Part shown: piece after piece, positions 33,311 to 41,970 of the stretch
How the letters are laid out: each line of letters begins with the position of its first letter
Position numbering within the stretch: the first letter of the stretch is position 1
Assembly: GCA_020444545.1 (NCBI GenBank)
Contig: JAHLKT010000005.1
Location: forward strand, 186,001 to 250,000
Origin: Desulfarculaceae bacterium
Lineage (GTDB): Bacteria; Desulfobacterota; Desulfarculia; Desulfarculales; Desulfarculaceae
Length of the DNA: 64,000 nt
Direction of reading: 5' to 3'
Notes under the pieces: model-generated
Seen by the model: only the letters and a program-made list of their open reading frames with translations
The model's database searches: none
What the model was told of the DNA's origin: nothing
Translations under genes and position numbers: made by a program

Positions 33311-33823
33311 ATGTACGACTTCTCGGTGATTAAAACTCTCCGCAGGAAGCGGAATCTCAGCGCCGACGAGTTGGCGGCAAGGTCTGGACTGACCCGGGCC
33401 ACGGTGACCAAGATGGAGGCCGGGGAGGGCAACCCCACCGCGGCTACCCTGCACGCCCTGGCCCAGGCTCTGGGCATGAGTGGCAGCCAACTCATGGGCC
33501 TGGCCGAGAACGAGGGATTGCGCCGCCCGGAGGTCAGCCGGGTGCGCCGGGCCCATTACCAGGGGCGGCGCTACCGCCTGGGCAGCCTGGAGTTCTTTCA
33601 GCTTAGCGCCGAGGCGGGGCACACCCTGCAATTCGACACCTCCTGGCACGAGGACACCGGCGAGGTGATCCTTTTGCTGCACGGGCGGCTGTTGTTGCAG
33701 GTGTCGGAGCAGGAGCATGAATTGCGGCCCGGTCAAGCCATCGGCTTCAAGGCGCTGCACGAGCACCAACTGCGGGTTCTGGAAGATTCCGAGCTGGTGA
33801 TAATCCACCACAGCTTGATCTAA
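33311..33823 (+). CDS. XRE-family regulator with cupin sensor domain
   Basis: A 170-residue regulator. The helix-turn-helix spans about residues 6-60 (LSADELAARSGLTRATVTKME), and a C-terminal cupin barrel about 95-168 (EVILLLHGRLLLQV, then LRPGQAIGF). Such proteins bind a small ligand in the cupin and often control the adjacent gene. The ATG follows AT-rich DNA with TTGACA at 33259-33264. A terminator-like hairpin separates it from the flavin-reductase gene, yet the same-strand order suggests it controls the downstream transport genes. Confidence 0.93.
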   Translation: MYDFSVIKTLRRKRNLSADELAARSGLTRATVTKMEAGEGNPTAATLHALAQALGMSGSQLMGLAENEGLRRPEVSRVRRAHYQGRRYRLGSLEFFQLSAEAGHTLQFDTSWHEDTGEVILLLHGRLLLQVSEQEHELRPGQAIGFKALHEHQLRVLEDSELVIIHHSLI

Positions 33824-33847
33824 TAGCGGCGCCGAACGCCGCCTAGC

Positions 33848-33901
33848 AAGGCCATGAAGGTCGGCCCCTGAAGAGGGGGCCCACCGTCGTGGCCTTTTTT
33901 T
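33848..33901 (+). terminator. Strong terminator or attenuator after the regulator
   Basis: AAGGCCATGAAGGTCGGCCCC pairs with GGGGGCCCACCGTCGTGGCCTT around a TGAAGA loop, and a run of seven T follows. It ends just before the ribosome site of the next gene (GAGGAG at 33904), so readthrough control by a ligand or protein is possible, but simple termination of the regulator transcript is as likely. Confidence 0.82.
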
Positions 33902-33917
33902 ATTGAGGAGCATCGTA

Positions 33918-34526
33918 ATGGACTTTCAACCTATGGACCGAGAAATGGCTTTTGTGCTGCCGGTGGTGCTGGTTTCCACCCTCAGCTCCCAGGGAGTGCG
34001 CAACCTGGCCCCTTATTCCAATTTCACTCCCTTGCTGCGCTCCACGGACATGATCATGCTGGCTTCCTGGCACCGCCGGGACACCCTCAAAAACATCAGG
34101 GCCAACGGCGAATTCGTGGTCAGCGTGCCCAGCGTGGACATGGCCGACAAGATCATGCCCACGGCCATGCACTACCCGCCGCATGTGGACGAGTTCGTTC
34201 AGGCGGAGTTGGAGCCGCGCCCTTCTTCTTTGGTTGCCCCTCCCGGGGTGGAAGGGTGCCTGGCCTGGTTGGAGTGCCGCTTGGCCAAACAGTACGTGGA
34301 GAAGTCCTACGTGCTGGTGGTGGGGCAGGTGCTGCGCATGGAGGTGGAAGACAGCCTGGTCAACGAGCGCGGTGGCCTGGACCTGGAAAAGGCCCGGCCC
34401 TTGCTGGCCAGCCTGGACCAGCAAGGGATGCGTTGGGCCACTGCCACCGACCTGGGCAAAGGCGAGCCCTATGGCGCCATGTTCCCCGGCGGGCAGGACC
34501 CCTTGGCCCAGCGTAGACGCCAATAG
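33918..34526 (+). CDS. Flavin reductase-like / flavoredoxin (FMN-binding split barrel)
   Basis: A 202-residue FMN-binding split-barrel protein. The flavin-reductase landmarks are VLVSTLSSQGVRNLAPYSNF near 17-36, then TLKNIRANGEFVVSV near 56-70. Such proteins shuttle electrons or reduce free flavin. I start at the ATG at 33918 with GAGGAG 8 bases before it; the TTG at 33903 would overlap this ribosome site. It sits between the XRE-cupin regulator and a TonB receptor, where it might reduce the imported metal or ligand. That role is inference. Confidence 0.88.
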   Translation: MDFQPMDREMAFVLPVVLVSTLSSQGVRNLAPYSNFTPLLRSTDMIMLASWHRRDTLKNIRANGEFVVSVPSVDMADKIMPTAMHYPPHVDEFVQAELEPRPSSLVAPPGVEGCLAWLECRLAKQYVEKSYVLVVGQVLRMEVEDSLVNERGGLDLEKARPLLASLDQQGMRWATATDLGKGEPYGAMFPGGQDPLAQRRRQ

Positions 34527-34581
34527 GCCGGAGGGTTTGTATTCACCTGTTTACCATTTCTAGCCATAAGGATTGTTCGTC

Positions 34582-36750
34582 ATGAGTGCCAAACGCCTAA
34601 TTGCCTGTGCGTTTATTTTGTCCTTTTGCCTGTGCCTTCCCGTGGCCGCCGGGGCCCAAACCACCGCTGACAAGCCCGCTTCCTCATCACCGTCCGATAC
34701 ACGCGGACAGGTGCAAAAGCTGGATGAGGTGGAGGTAACCGCCAGCTTTCCCGGAGCGGCCGACGAGGCCATGGGGCAGTCGATGGTGCCCAGCGAAGAG
34801 TTGGAGGTGCCCATAATCTCCGGCACGGTTTTGGAGCCGCTAAGCCACCAATCAGGCCTGCAGGTGATGGGCACTTCCCTGCTGGGCGGCAAGCAGGCCG
34901 AGGTGCGCCTGCGAGGCTTTGACCAATGGCGCTACCGGGTGATGCTCGACGGCATGCCCATGCAGCGGGACGGCTCCTATGGCCGCGGAGCCATGGATTG
35001 GAGCCTGATCGCCCCGGAGGAAATTCAGAGCATAACGATCTTTCGCGGCTCCCTGCCGGCCAAATACGGCAATGCTCCCGGCGGCCTCATAGAAATAGTC
35101 AGCCAGCAGCCCAGCGAGGAATCCAAGAGCCAGGTGAGCGCCCAATACGGCTCGTTGGGCACCTGGAGCGCCAGCGCCAGCAACCGTTGGAAAGCCGGGC
35201 CGGTGGGCTGGGCCCTGTCCGCCCGCCAATATGAGACCGACGGTTATCTGCGCAACAATTACGCCGACAACTTCAATTTCAACGGCAACCTGACCTTTGA
35301 TCTGCCCTGGCAAATGCAGGCTGGGGTGGGGCTGTTGTATTCCAAGGGCACCACCGGCATGCCGGTGTACAACCGCAAGGACAGCCCCTATTACAACTCC
35401 GGCAAGCCCAACGCCGACCAGGAAGAGTTAGGTGGCCCGGGCATTTCCTCCCGCCTGATAAACGGGGTCTACGCCTGGGGCGACAACAGCGAGATCAAGG
35501 ACACCAGCAGCTTTGTCAACGCCTTTATAATGAAGAAGTTCGAGGGCGGCCACGCCCGCTTGCGGGGCATGCTGTGGAACGAGGAAACCACGGAGAAATT
35601 TTATGATGCCGCCGACAGCGGCAAGAAGATCTACGAGCGTGACTCCACTCCCGAGGATAACAACTGGCAGCTTCTGGGCGATGTGGTCTACACCCTGGGA
35701 GCACATACCCTGGAGGTGGGCGGCGAGACCCGCACCTACGGCTGGGGCGACCAAAGCGTGCCCTACATCAACCGTTCTTACTTCACGCCGGCCATCAACT
35801 ATTTCAGCTTCGTGAGCGAGGGCTTTGAGGGCCAGCCCAACTGCTTGCACTACAGCGCCCTGTACGCCCAGGACACCTGGAAGGCCCTGAGCAACCTGGA
35901 TGTGGAGTTCGGGCTGCGCGGCGAATGGTTCGATGCCGATGAGATAGACCCCGCCGCCTTTGGTTTCCCGGCCACCGCCGTGCCCACCTCAATGTCCGAA
36001 AGCAACCTGGACCCCCGCCTGGCGGTGCGGCTGCGCCCCTGGGAAGATGGCGAACTGGGGCTGCGTCTGGGCGTCACCCACCGCTACCCCAACTCGCCGG
36101 AGTACTTCTGGTGGTATCTCAACCGGGGCAGCGGCTTTTTCAACACCGACCTGAGCCCGGAGCGGGCGATGCAATACGAGCTGGGGTTTGAGCAGAAGTT
36201 TGCTCAGAGGGCAAGCCTGGCGTTGCGCGGATATTACTACGATGTCAGCGACTACATCTCCTCCACCACCGTCCCCGGCGTGGGCACCGTGGTCTATAAC
36301 ATCGACGAAGTGAAGATATACGGCGGCGAGCTGGAGGGAGTGCTGGCCCTGCCCTGGAACTTCAGCCTCTGGGCCAACCTGACCCTGCAAAAGGCCGACA
36401 AGAGCGGCGACCCCTGGGACGTGGACAACCAGGCCAGCAATCAGCTTTCCAACTTCCCCGAGGTGATGGCCAACCTTGGCCTGGACTACCGTTGGGGCGA
36501 GTTGCTCAGGGCCGGAGTGTCCATGAACTACGTGGGGCCGCGCGACTACATGAAGGGCACCCAAGCCACGGAATTAGACTCCTACGTGCTGGTCAATTGC
36601 TACGCGACCTACCGCTTCCTCAAGACCTCCTGGGGCACCTGGGAAGCCCTGTTCAGCGCGGCCAACCTGCTGGACCAAGACTATGAACTGGAAACCGGCT
36701 ACCCCATGCCCGGCCTTACGGTCATGGGCGGCCTGCGCTTCCTGTTCTAA
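34582..36750 (+). CDS. TonB-dependent outer-membrane receptor
   Basis: A 722-residue receptor with a signal peptide (about 1-28, ending VAAGAQ), a TonB-box-like LDEVEVTAS near 47-55, a plug domain (LRGFDQWRYRVMLDG, then ITIFRGSLPAKYGNAPGG), and a 22-strand barrel that ends in LRFLF with a terminal Phe. It imports a large or scarce ligand across the outer membrane using TonB energy. I start at the ATG at 34582 with AAGGA 9 bases upstream. The ligand is not evident. The next gene, 15 bases later, encodes an exported FmdE-domain protein, so a metal or metal-cofactor ligand is a reasonable guess. Confidence 0.95.
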   Translation: MSAKRLIACAFILSFCLCLPVAAGAQTTADKPASSSPSDTRGQVQKLDEVEVTASFPGAADEAMGQSMVPSEELEVPIISGTVLEPLSHQSGLQVMGTSLLGGKQAEVRLRGFDQWRYRVMLDGMPMQRDGSYGRGAMDWSLIAPEEIQSITIFRGSLPAKYGNAPGGLIEIVSQQPSEESKSQVSAQYGSLGTWSASASNRWKAGPVGWALSARQYETDGYLRNNYADNFNFNGNLTFDLPWQMQAGVGLLYSKGTTGMPVYNRKDSPYYNSGKPNADQEELGGPGISSRLINGVYAWGDNSEIKDTSSFVNAFIMKKFEGGHARLRGMLWNEETTEKFYDAADSGKKIYERDSTPEDNNWQLLGDVVYTLGAHTLEVGGETRTYGWGDQSVPYINRSYFTPAINYFSFVSEGFEGQPNCLHYSALYAQDTWKALSNLDVEFGLRGEWFDADEIDPAAFGFPATAVPTSMSESNLDPRLAVRLRPWEDGELGLRLGVTHRYPNSPEYFWWYLNRGSGFFNTDLSPERAMQYELGFEQKFAQRASLALRGYYYDVSDYISSTTVPGVGTVVYNIDEVKIYGGELEGVLALPWNFSLWANLTLQKADKSGDPWDVDNQASNQLSNFPEVMANLGLDYRWGELLRAGVSMNYVGPRDYMKGTQATELDSYVLVNCYATYRFLKTSWGTWEALFSAANLLDQDYELETGYPMPGLTVMGGLRFLF

Positions 36751-36765
36751 TAAGGAGTACATTTG

Positions 36766-37836
36766 ATGAAAACCAAAGCTCTCCTTCTTATTATCTTGAG
36801 CGTTATCTTGTGCGCCGCTCCAGCCTGGGCCGCAAACGACGCCGTAGCTGACCTAACCCAACAAGCAGTGTCCCTGGCCACCCAGCGTTTGGGAGCTCTG
36901 GACAAGCCCGCATCGGTGGCCTGCCTCACCAACGCGGGCTACGCCACCTATAAGAACCAAAGCACCTTACCCCTGTACGACGAATTGGCCCGTCTGACGG
37001 CCATCAGCCCCGGCCGGGGCAACCTGCTGGTGAGGCCTGGAGCGCCGCAAGAGGCGCTGTATCTCATGTTCCTTAAAAAGGACGGTCCCGACAAGTTGAT
37101 GATGACCTTCCTGACAGATCGGGGCGGCACCCTCACCGCCGGCCCGGCCATGAACATTCACGTGGGGGTGGGCACCTCTTTCAAACCCTTTGGCAAGGCG
37201 CTGGGGCCGCATGCTTTCAATCTGGTTACCTTGGCCAACGGCTGGGCAATGGGCTTGCCTCACGACCTCATGCGCGCCGCCCTGAGGCACGGCCACCTAT
37301 GCTGCGGGGTGACCACCGGCTATTTCACCGCGCGCTATATCGCCGAGCACATGCCTCTGAAGCCGGGACAGCGCTACGTGTACATCGGAGCGCCGGCCTG
37401 GTGCCAGGATGACTACATCACCGACTACCTGCGCATAACCCCCGGCACCCACGGCTACCTGACCATGAGCTACCCCTGGTCAAGGCCCTGGAAGAGCGAA
37501 GGGCGCACTTACCGGAACCTGGGCGGGGTGGTGATCCGCTGGGACCCCAAGGCCCAAAAGGGGCGGGCCTGGGTGCTGTCTTTTGATTGGCACTTCGACG
37601 CCTTTCGCCAATACCTGGGAAAGCCGAAGCTGAAGCTGGATTGGCGAAGCATGCCCTGGCTGCACACGGAATGCGACCGCTGGTTCATGACCAAACTGGA
37701 CCAACCCGGGTATTTCGTCTCGGTGATAAAAAGCGTTCCCATCCAAGACAAAGCGCAGTTGGAGGGCCTGACCCGCCTGGGAGCCAACCCCTTGCAGGTC
37801 TTACTGGGCCCGGACCCGTCTTGGCCTGGTGAATAG
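36766..37836 (+). CDS. Exported FmdE-domain protein
   Basis: A 356-residue protein with a clear signal peptide (MKTKALLLIILSVILCAAP, cleaved near AWA-AND). The central part carries an FmdE-like domain: RHGHLCCGVTTGYF near 173-186, and YIGAPAWCQDDYI near 204-216, with Cys and His residues that could bind a metal. FmdE was first named as the E subunit beside the molybdenum/tungsten formylmethanofuran dehydrogenase. Stand-alone exported versions next to TonB receptors have no proven role. It starts with TAAGGAG 8 bases before the ATG and is cotranscribed with the receptor. Metal or cofactor capture in the periplasm is inference. Confidence 0.85.
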   Translation: MKTKALLLIILSVILCAAPAWAANDAVADLTQQAVSLATQRLGALDKPASVACLTNAGYATYKNQSTLPLYDELARLTAISPGRGNLLVRPGAPQEALYLMFLKKDGPDKLMMTFLTDRGGTLTAGPAMNIHVGVGTSFKPFGKALGPHAFNLVTLANGWAMGLPHDLMRAALRHGHLCCGVTTGYFTARYIAEHMPLKPGQRYVYIGAPAWCQDDYITDYLRITPGTHGYLTMSYPWSRPWKSEGRTYRNLGGVVIRWDPKAQKGRAWVLSFDWHFDAFRQYLGKPKLKLDWRSMPWLHTECDRWFMTKLDQPGYFVSVIKSVPIQDKAQLEGLTRLGANPLQVLLGPDPSWPGE

Positions 37837-37862
37837 GGGCAACAACCTTGAAATGAGTTGGG

Positions 37863-37891
37863 GGTGATCAGGCCGACCAGGCCTGATCACC
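37863..37891. terminator. Hairpin between convergent FmdE and glycosyltransferase genes
   Basis: GGTGATCAGGCC, loop GACCA, GGCCTGATCACC: a perfect 12-base stem. T runs are weak on both sides, but the position between convergent genes fits a bidirectional terminator. Confidence 0.75.
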
Positions 37892-37962
37892 TTGCAAGAT
37901 ACGGGGAAACATGGTGCCGCGCCTGGCCTAGGCCGGGAGAGGCTGCTTTCGGGCCGGTCCGC

Positions 37963-39078
37963 TCAGGCCGGCTTCCACTCCCTCATGCAATCCACCATCT
38001 GCCCGGCCAGCAAGGGCCAGGCCACGCTTTGGGCCACGTAGCGCATGGCTCCGGCGGATAGCCGCCCGTAGAGTTCCGGGTCCCCGGCCAGGCGCGCGAT
38101 GGCTTCGGCCAAGGCCGGGGCGTTCACTCCCCGGGCCAGCAGGCCGGTCTGGCCGTCAAGCACCTGCTCGCGCAGGCCGCCCACCGGCGTGGCTACCACG
38201 GGCAGGGCGTGGGCATAGGCCAAGGGCAGCACCCCGGACTGGCTGGAGGAGGTGTAGGGCGCCACCAGGATATCGCCGTGCTGGATTATGCGGGACACCT
38301 CCTCCGCGGCCAGCCAGCGGTTGATCACCGTGGCCCCCAGATTGTCCAGGGCCGCCGTCTGGCTCTGGGTCAGGCGGCCTTGGCCCGCGACCACCAGCTC
38401 CAGGCGTGGCTGCTCGAGGCGCAGCAGGTTCATGGCCTCCAGCAAAAGGTCCAGCCCCTTGTAGGTCAGGATGCGCCCGAAGAACAGCACTCGCAGGGGA
38501 CGCTTCCGGGGCATGGAGCGCGGCTCCAGGGAAGGCTTGCCGTAAAAGAAGGGCCCGTGGGGTATCACCTGGATGCTCCCGGGCGCGAGGCCGAAGTGTT
38601 TCACCGCCTGGTCCCGCACGTAATTGCTCAGGGTGACCACCGCGTCGGCGGAGCGGGTTTCTCGCCGCAGGAGCCGCGCCCGGACCAGGTCGCGCTCGCC
38701 GGGGTGCAGCAGGGCGTCGTGCAGCACCAGGAGGCGGCGCGCCCCGCTGGCGCGCACCTGGCCCAGCATGAAATTGTCCCAGAGGTGGGTCATGGTGGTG
38801 CATACCCAGTCAAAGTTCTCGCGGCGCAGATAGCGGCCAAAGGAGGAGCGTAGGCGGGGCAGGCGGAGGCAGGCGCGCAGGGCGCTGAAATGGTCGGTGT
38901 AGGTGTCCACGTCCCAACCGGGCAGGCCCAGGTCTTGCGAGGCCCGCCAAAGCTCGGATTGCCGCGACAGCGAGAGGTACACCTCCAATGAGGGAAGGGC
39001 CGCCATGGCCTTGGCCATTTCGTAGGTGTACATGGGCCCGCCGCCTCTGCGGCCCCAATGCCACAGCAGCAGCTTCAT
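37963..39078 (-). CDS. Family 4 (group 1) glycosyltransferase
   Basis: A 371-residue GT-B fold glycosyltransferase. The N-terminal half starts MKLLLWHWGRRGGGPMYTYE. The C-terminal nucleotide-binding half includes LFFGRILTYKGLDLLLEAM near 185-205 and a SQSGVLPLAYAHALPVV segment, where a Glu of the usual EX7E motif is replaced. It works in the cytoplasm on a lipid-linked or surface glycan. It ends the minus-strand pair with the family 2 enzyme 22 bases upstream. Confidence 0.92.
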   Translation of the reverse strand: MKLLLWHWGRRGGGPMYTYEMAKAMAALPSLEVYLSLSRQSELWRASQDLGLPGWDVDTYTDHFSALRACLRLPRLRSSFGRYLRRENFDWVCTTMTHLWDNFMLGQVRASGARRLLVLHDALLHPGERDLVRARLLRRETRSADAVVTLSNYVRDQAVKHFGLAPGSIQVIPHGPFFYGKPSLEPRSMPRKRPLRVLFFGRILTYKGLDLLLEAMNLLRLEQPRLELVVAGQGRLTQSQTAALDNLGATVINRWLAAEEVSRIIQHGDILVAPYTSSSQSGVLPLAYAHALPVVATPVGGLREQVLDGQTGLLARGVNAPALAEAIARLAGDPELYGRLSAGAMRYVAQSVAWPLLAGQMVDCMREWKPA

Positions 39079-39100
39079 GAGCGGTCCTCGGCGGCGCGGG

Positions 39101-39958
39101 TCATGAGGGCAGCTCCTTGCGCCCGTGGGAGAACAGCCCGTCCCATATCCCCAGGGCCGCCTGGGGCCGCCCTTGCAGAGCCCGGCGGACCAGGCGCGCT
39201 CCGGCGCTAAGGCCCAGGGGCAGCCAGGGCAGGGGGGCGTGCTTGGCGAAAAAACGCGACGAGCCGTAGGTGTAGAGCCGGTGCCAGGCCCGCTCGTTGT
39301 CCCCCAGCGCGGCGGCGTGCTGATGCTCCACCAGCGACTCCGGCGCCACGGCCAGCCGCCAGCCGGCCCGGCGCAGCCGCCAGCTCAGGTCCGCGTCTTC
39401 CCAATAGAGCGGGAAGCCGGGGTCCAGCAGACCCACCCGGGCCAGAGCCTCGGCCCTGAGCAGCAGGCTGCCGCCGCACAGGTAGTCCGGGCCTTGCCCG
39501 GAGGGCGGCGCGCTCAGGTGGCGGGAGCGCCCGGTGAGCAGGCTCACGTTGCCCCCGCCCCAGGCCTGCACCCGGCCGCCGCCGGCCCAGAGCAGCACCG
39601 AGGCCGCCGCGCCCGCTTGGGGGTCGTCCTCCAGGGCGCGCAGCAAGGCAGCCAGGGCCCGGGGCCGGGCCACCGCATCGGGGTTGAGCAGCCAGACCGC
39701 CTCCGCGCCCTGGTCCAGGGCCGCTTGCAGGCCCAGGTTGGCCCCCTGGGCAAAGCCGCCGTTATGCGGCGCGGCCAAAAGCGTCGCCTGGGGAAAGCGC
39801 TCCTTGATGGCCTGGGGCGATCCGTCGCGGGAGGCGTTGTCCACCACCACGATCCGGCCGGGAGGCATGGTTTGCCCTTGCAGAGACCCCAGGCAGTCCA
39901 GCACCTGGGGCAGGCCGTTGTAGTTGACCACCACCGCCCACACGGCTTCCGCTCTCAT
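39101..39958 (-). CDS. Family 2 glycosyltransferase (rhamnosyltransferase-like)
   Basis: A 285-residue GT2. It starts AVVVNYNGLPQVLDCL, with VVDNASRDGS near 41-50, LLNPDAVARP near 91-100 and the acceptor motif YWEDADLSWRLRRAGW near 180-195, typical of WbbL-like rhamnosyltransferases. I use the ATG at 39958; a GTG six codons earlier (39976) is the alternative start, and neither has a strong ribosome site. The intergenic region to the divergent ABC transporter (180 bases) is AT-richer and must hold both promoters. Confidence 0.9.
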   Translation of the reverse strand: MRAEAVWAVVVNYNGLPQVLDCLGSLQGQTMPPGRIVVVDNASRDGSPQAIKERFPQATLLAAPHNGGFAQGANLGLQAALDQGAEAVWLLNPDAVARPRALAALLRALEDDPQAGAAASVLLWAGGGRVQAWGGGNVSLLTGRSRHLSAPPSGQGPDYLCGGSLLLRAEALARVGLLDPGFPLYWEDADLSWRLRRAGWRLAVAPESLVEHQHAAALGDNERAWHRLYTYGSSRFFAKHAPLPWLPLGLSAGARLVRRALQGRPQAALGIWDGLFSHGRKELPS

Positions 39959-40159
39959 TTTTTGCTTGGAGCCCACGATACGGCGCTTAATAAAGATGCT
40001 TTGCCAAGGGCACTGGGGACCACCCGCAAACGATACAGTGATGATTTAGATGCACATAGCCGTGGCCGCGGCAGTGAATTAGCCCTATTATACATAAAAT
40101 GTAAGCTCTCAACCGCAGAACGCCCCTAACGGCGAATTCAGGGAATCCACTACGAGGCC

Positions 40160-41965
40160 ATGAACCAACTCCCGCACAAAGAGCCTTCCGAGGAGATGAT
40201 CAGCCTGGGCGGTCTGGGCGTGAGCCGGGGGTTGGTGGTGTGGCTGCTCTTTCTCACCCTGGCCCTGGCGCTGCTGGAGGGCATGGGCCTGGGGATGCTC
40301 CTGCCGGTGCTGGCCTACATGCGCGGGGGCGGGCTGCCCGCGTCGGGTCCCCTGGGCGATCTGCTGCAAGGCGCCTTGGGGTGGCTGACCGCCTGGGGCC
40401 GGGGCTGGGACTTGGCCGGGCTCCTGGTGATCACCCTGGGGGTCATCGTCCTGCGCTACTTCGTCAACTACCTGCGCGACGTGCGGCTCATGCGCATGCA
40501 GCTTTCCATCACCCGTCTGCTGCGCGAGAAGCTGGTGGCCGCCCTGGTGCGCTCGGACCTGGGCTACCTGCTGTCGCGGCGCAGCGGGGAGCTGCTCTCC
40601 ACCCTGACCTTGGAGACCGACCGGGCCGGGCAATCGGCCTCGGCCCAGGTGAGCATCATCACCTCCCTGATCCTCATCGCGGTGTACCTCGCCATTCTCT
40701 TGATGATCTCGCCCCTGCTCACCGTGTGCACCTTCCCCATCCTGGGCCTGGTGGCCCTGGTTATGCGCTGGCAGAGCAAGAAGGCCCGCGCCCTCACCGA
40801 GGCGGTGAGCGAGCAGAACCTGCGCCTGGGCGACCAGGCCGCGGAGCTCTTGGGAGGCATGGCCCGCATCAAGATGCGCAACCAGGAGGCCGAGACCGAG
40901 CGCAGGCTCTCGGAAACGGTGGGGCGCATCTTCCAGGGCATGTACCGCCTGGACCGCATGCGCCTGGGCGTGGAGATTTCGGCCCACCCCCTCATGGCCG
41001 CGGCCGGGCTGCTGGTCATCCTCTTGGCCGTGGTGGCCGCGGACCTGGACCTGGCCGCCACCGGGGTGTTCCTGTTCGTGCTGGTGCGCATGGCCCCCCA
41101 GGTCTCTCTGCTGATCAACCTCTGGGCCCTGCGCAACGCCTGCCTGGCCAGCCTGCGCCGGGTGAGCGGTTTGTTGGCCATGGCCGACGAGCAGCGTGAG
41201 CACCTGGGAGGCGAGCGCGAAACGCCGGCCCCGGGCGAGAGCATCGAGTTCGAGGACGTCTGGTTCGCCTATCCCGGACAAGAGGGGCGGGGCTTTGCCT
41301 TGCAGGGAATCGGCTGCCGCATCCCGGCCAACAGCCTCACCGCCGTGGTGGGGCGCTCGGGCGCGGGCAAGACCACCCTGGTCAGCCTGATCAGCGCCTA
41401 TCGCCTGCCCAGCCGGGGCCGGGTGCTCCTGGACGGGCACCCCCTGGAGAGCTACCGCCTGGCCGCCCTGCGCAAGGGCATGGCCTTCGTGGATCAGGTG
41501 CCGTTCTTCTTCAACGACACCATCCGCGAGAACCTCAATTTCGGGGTGGAGCCGCCCCTGGATGACGCCGCCTTGAAGCGGGTGCTCGTCGACAGCGGGA
41601 GCTGGGAGTTCGTCAGCCACCTGGACCAAGGCCTGGACACCCTGGTGGGCGAGCGCGGCTCGCGGCTATCCCAGGGCCAGAAGCAACGCTTGGCCATCGC
41701 CCACGCCCTGGCCGTGAACGCCCGGGTGCTCGTCCTGGACGAGCCCACCAGCGCCCTGGACCAGGCCTCGGAGCAGATCATCGCCCGCACGGTGCGCGAG
41801 CTGGCCTCGCGCATGACGGTGATCGTCATCGCCCACCGCCTTGAAACGGTGCGCCGGGCGGACAATATCCTGGTGCTGGAAGACGGCAGGCTGGTGGCCC
41901 AAGGCGGCCACGAGTCGCTCCTGGCCCAGAGCCCCCAATACAACGAGCTGTTCGGAAGCCGCTGA
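40160..41965 (+). CDS. ABC exporter/flippase (MsbA/PglK-like half transporter)
   Basis: A 601-residue half-transporter. Six membrane helices lie in residues ~25-320, and the ATP-binding domain is in ~355-600. Walker A GRSGAGKTT is near 397-405, the signature LSQGQ near 503, Walker B VLVLDEPTSALD near 522-533 and the switch His in IAHRLE near 558. It probably flips a lipid-linked oligosaccharide or lipid A-like molecule, since it sits amid glycosyltransferases. It is transcribed alone on the plus strand and converges on the next glycosyltransferase with a 5-base gap. Confidence 0.94.
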   Translation: MNQLPHKEPSEEMISLGGLGVSRGLVVWLLFLTLALALLEGMGLGMLLPVLAYMRGGGLPASGPLGDLLQGALGWLTAWGRGWDLAGLLVITLGVIVLRYFVNYLRDVRLMRMQLSITRLLREKLVAALVRSDLGYLLSRRSGELLSTLTLETDRAGQSASAQVSIITSLILIAVYLAILLMISPLLTVCTFPILGLVALVMRWQSKKARALTEAVSEQNLRLGDQAAELLGGMARIKMRNQEAETERRLSETVGRIFQGMYRLDRMRLGVEISAHPLMAAAGLLVILLAVVAADLDLAATGVFLFVLVRMAPQVSLLINLWALRNACLASLRRVSGLLAMADEQREHLGGERETPAPGESIEFEDVWFAYPGQEGRGFALQGIGCRIPANSLTAVVGRSGAGKTTLVSLISAYRLPSRGRVLLDGHPLESYRLAALRKGMAFVDQVPFFFNDTIRENLNFGVEPPLDDAALKRVLVDSGSWEFVSHLDQGLDTLVGERGSRLSQGQKQRLAIAHALAVNARVLVLDEPTSALDQASEQIIARTVRELASRMTVIVIAHRLETVRRADNILVLEDGRLVAQGGHESLLAQSPQYNELFGSR

Positions 41966-41970
41966 GGCGC

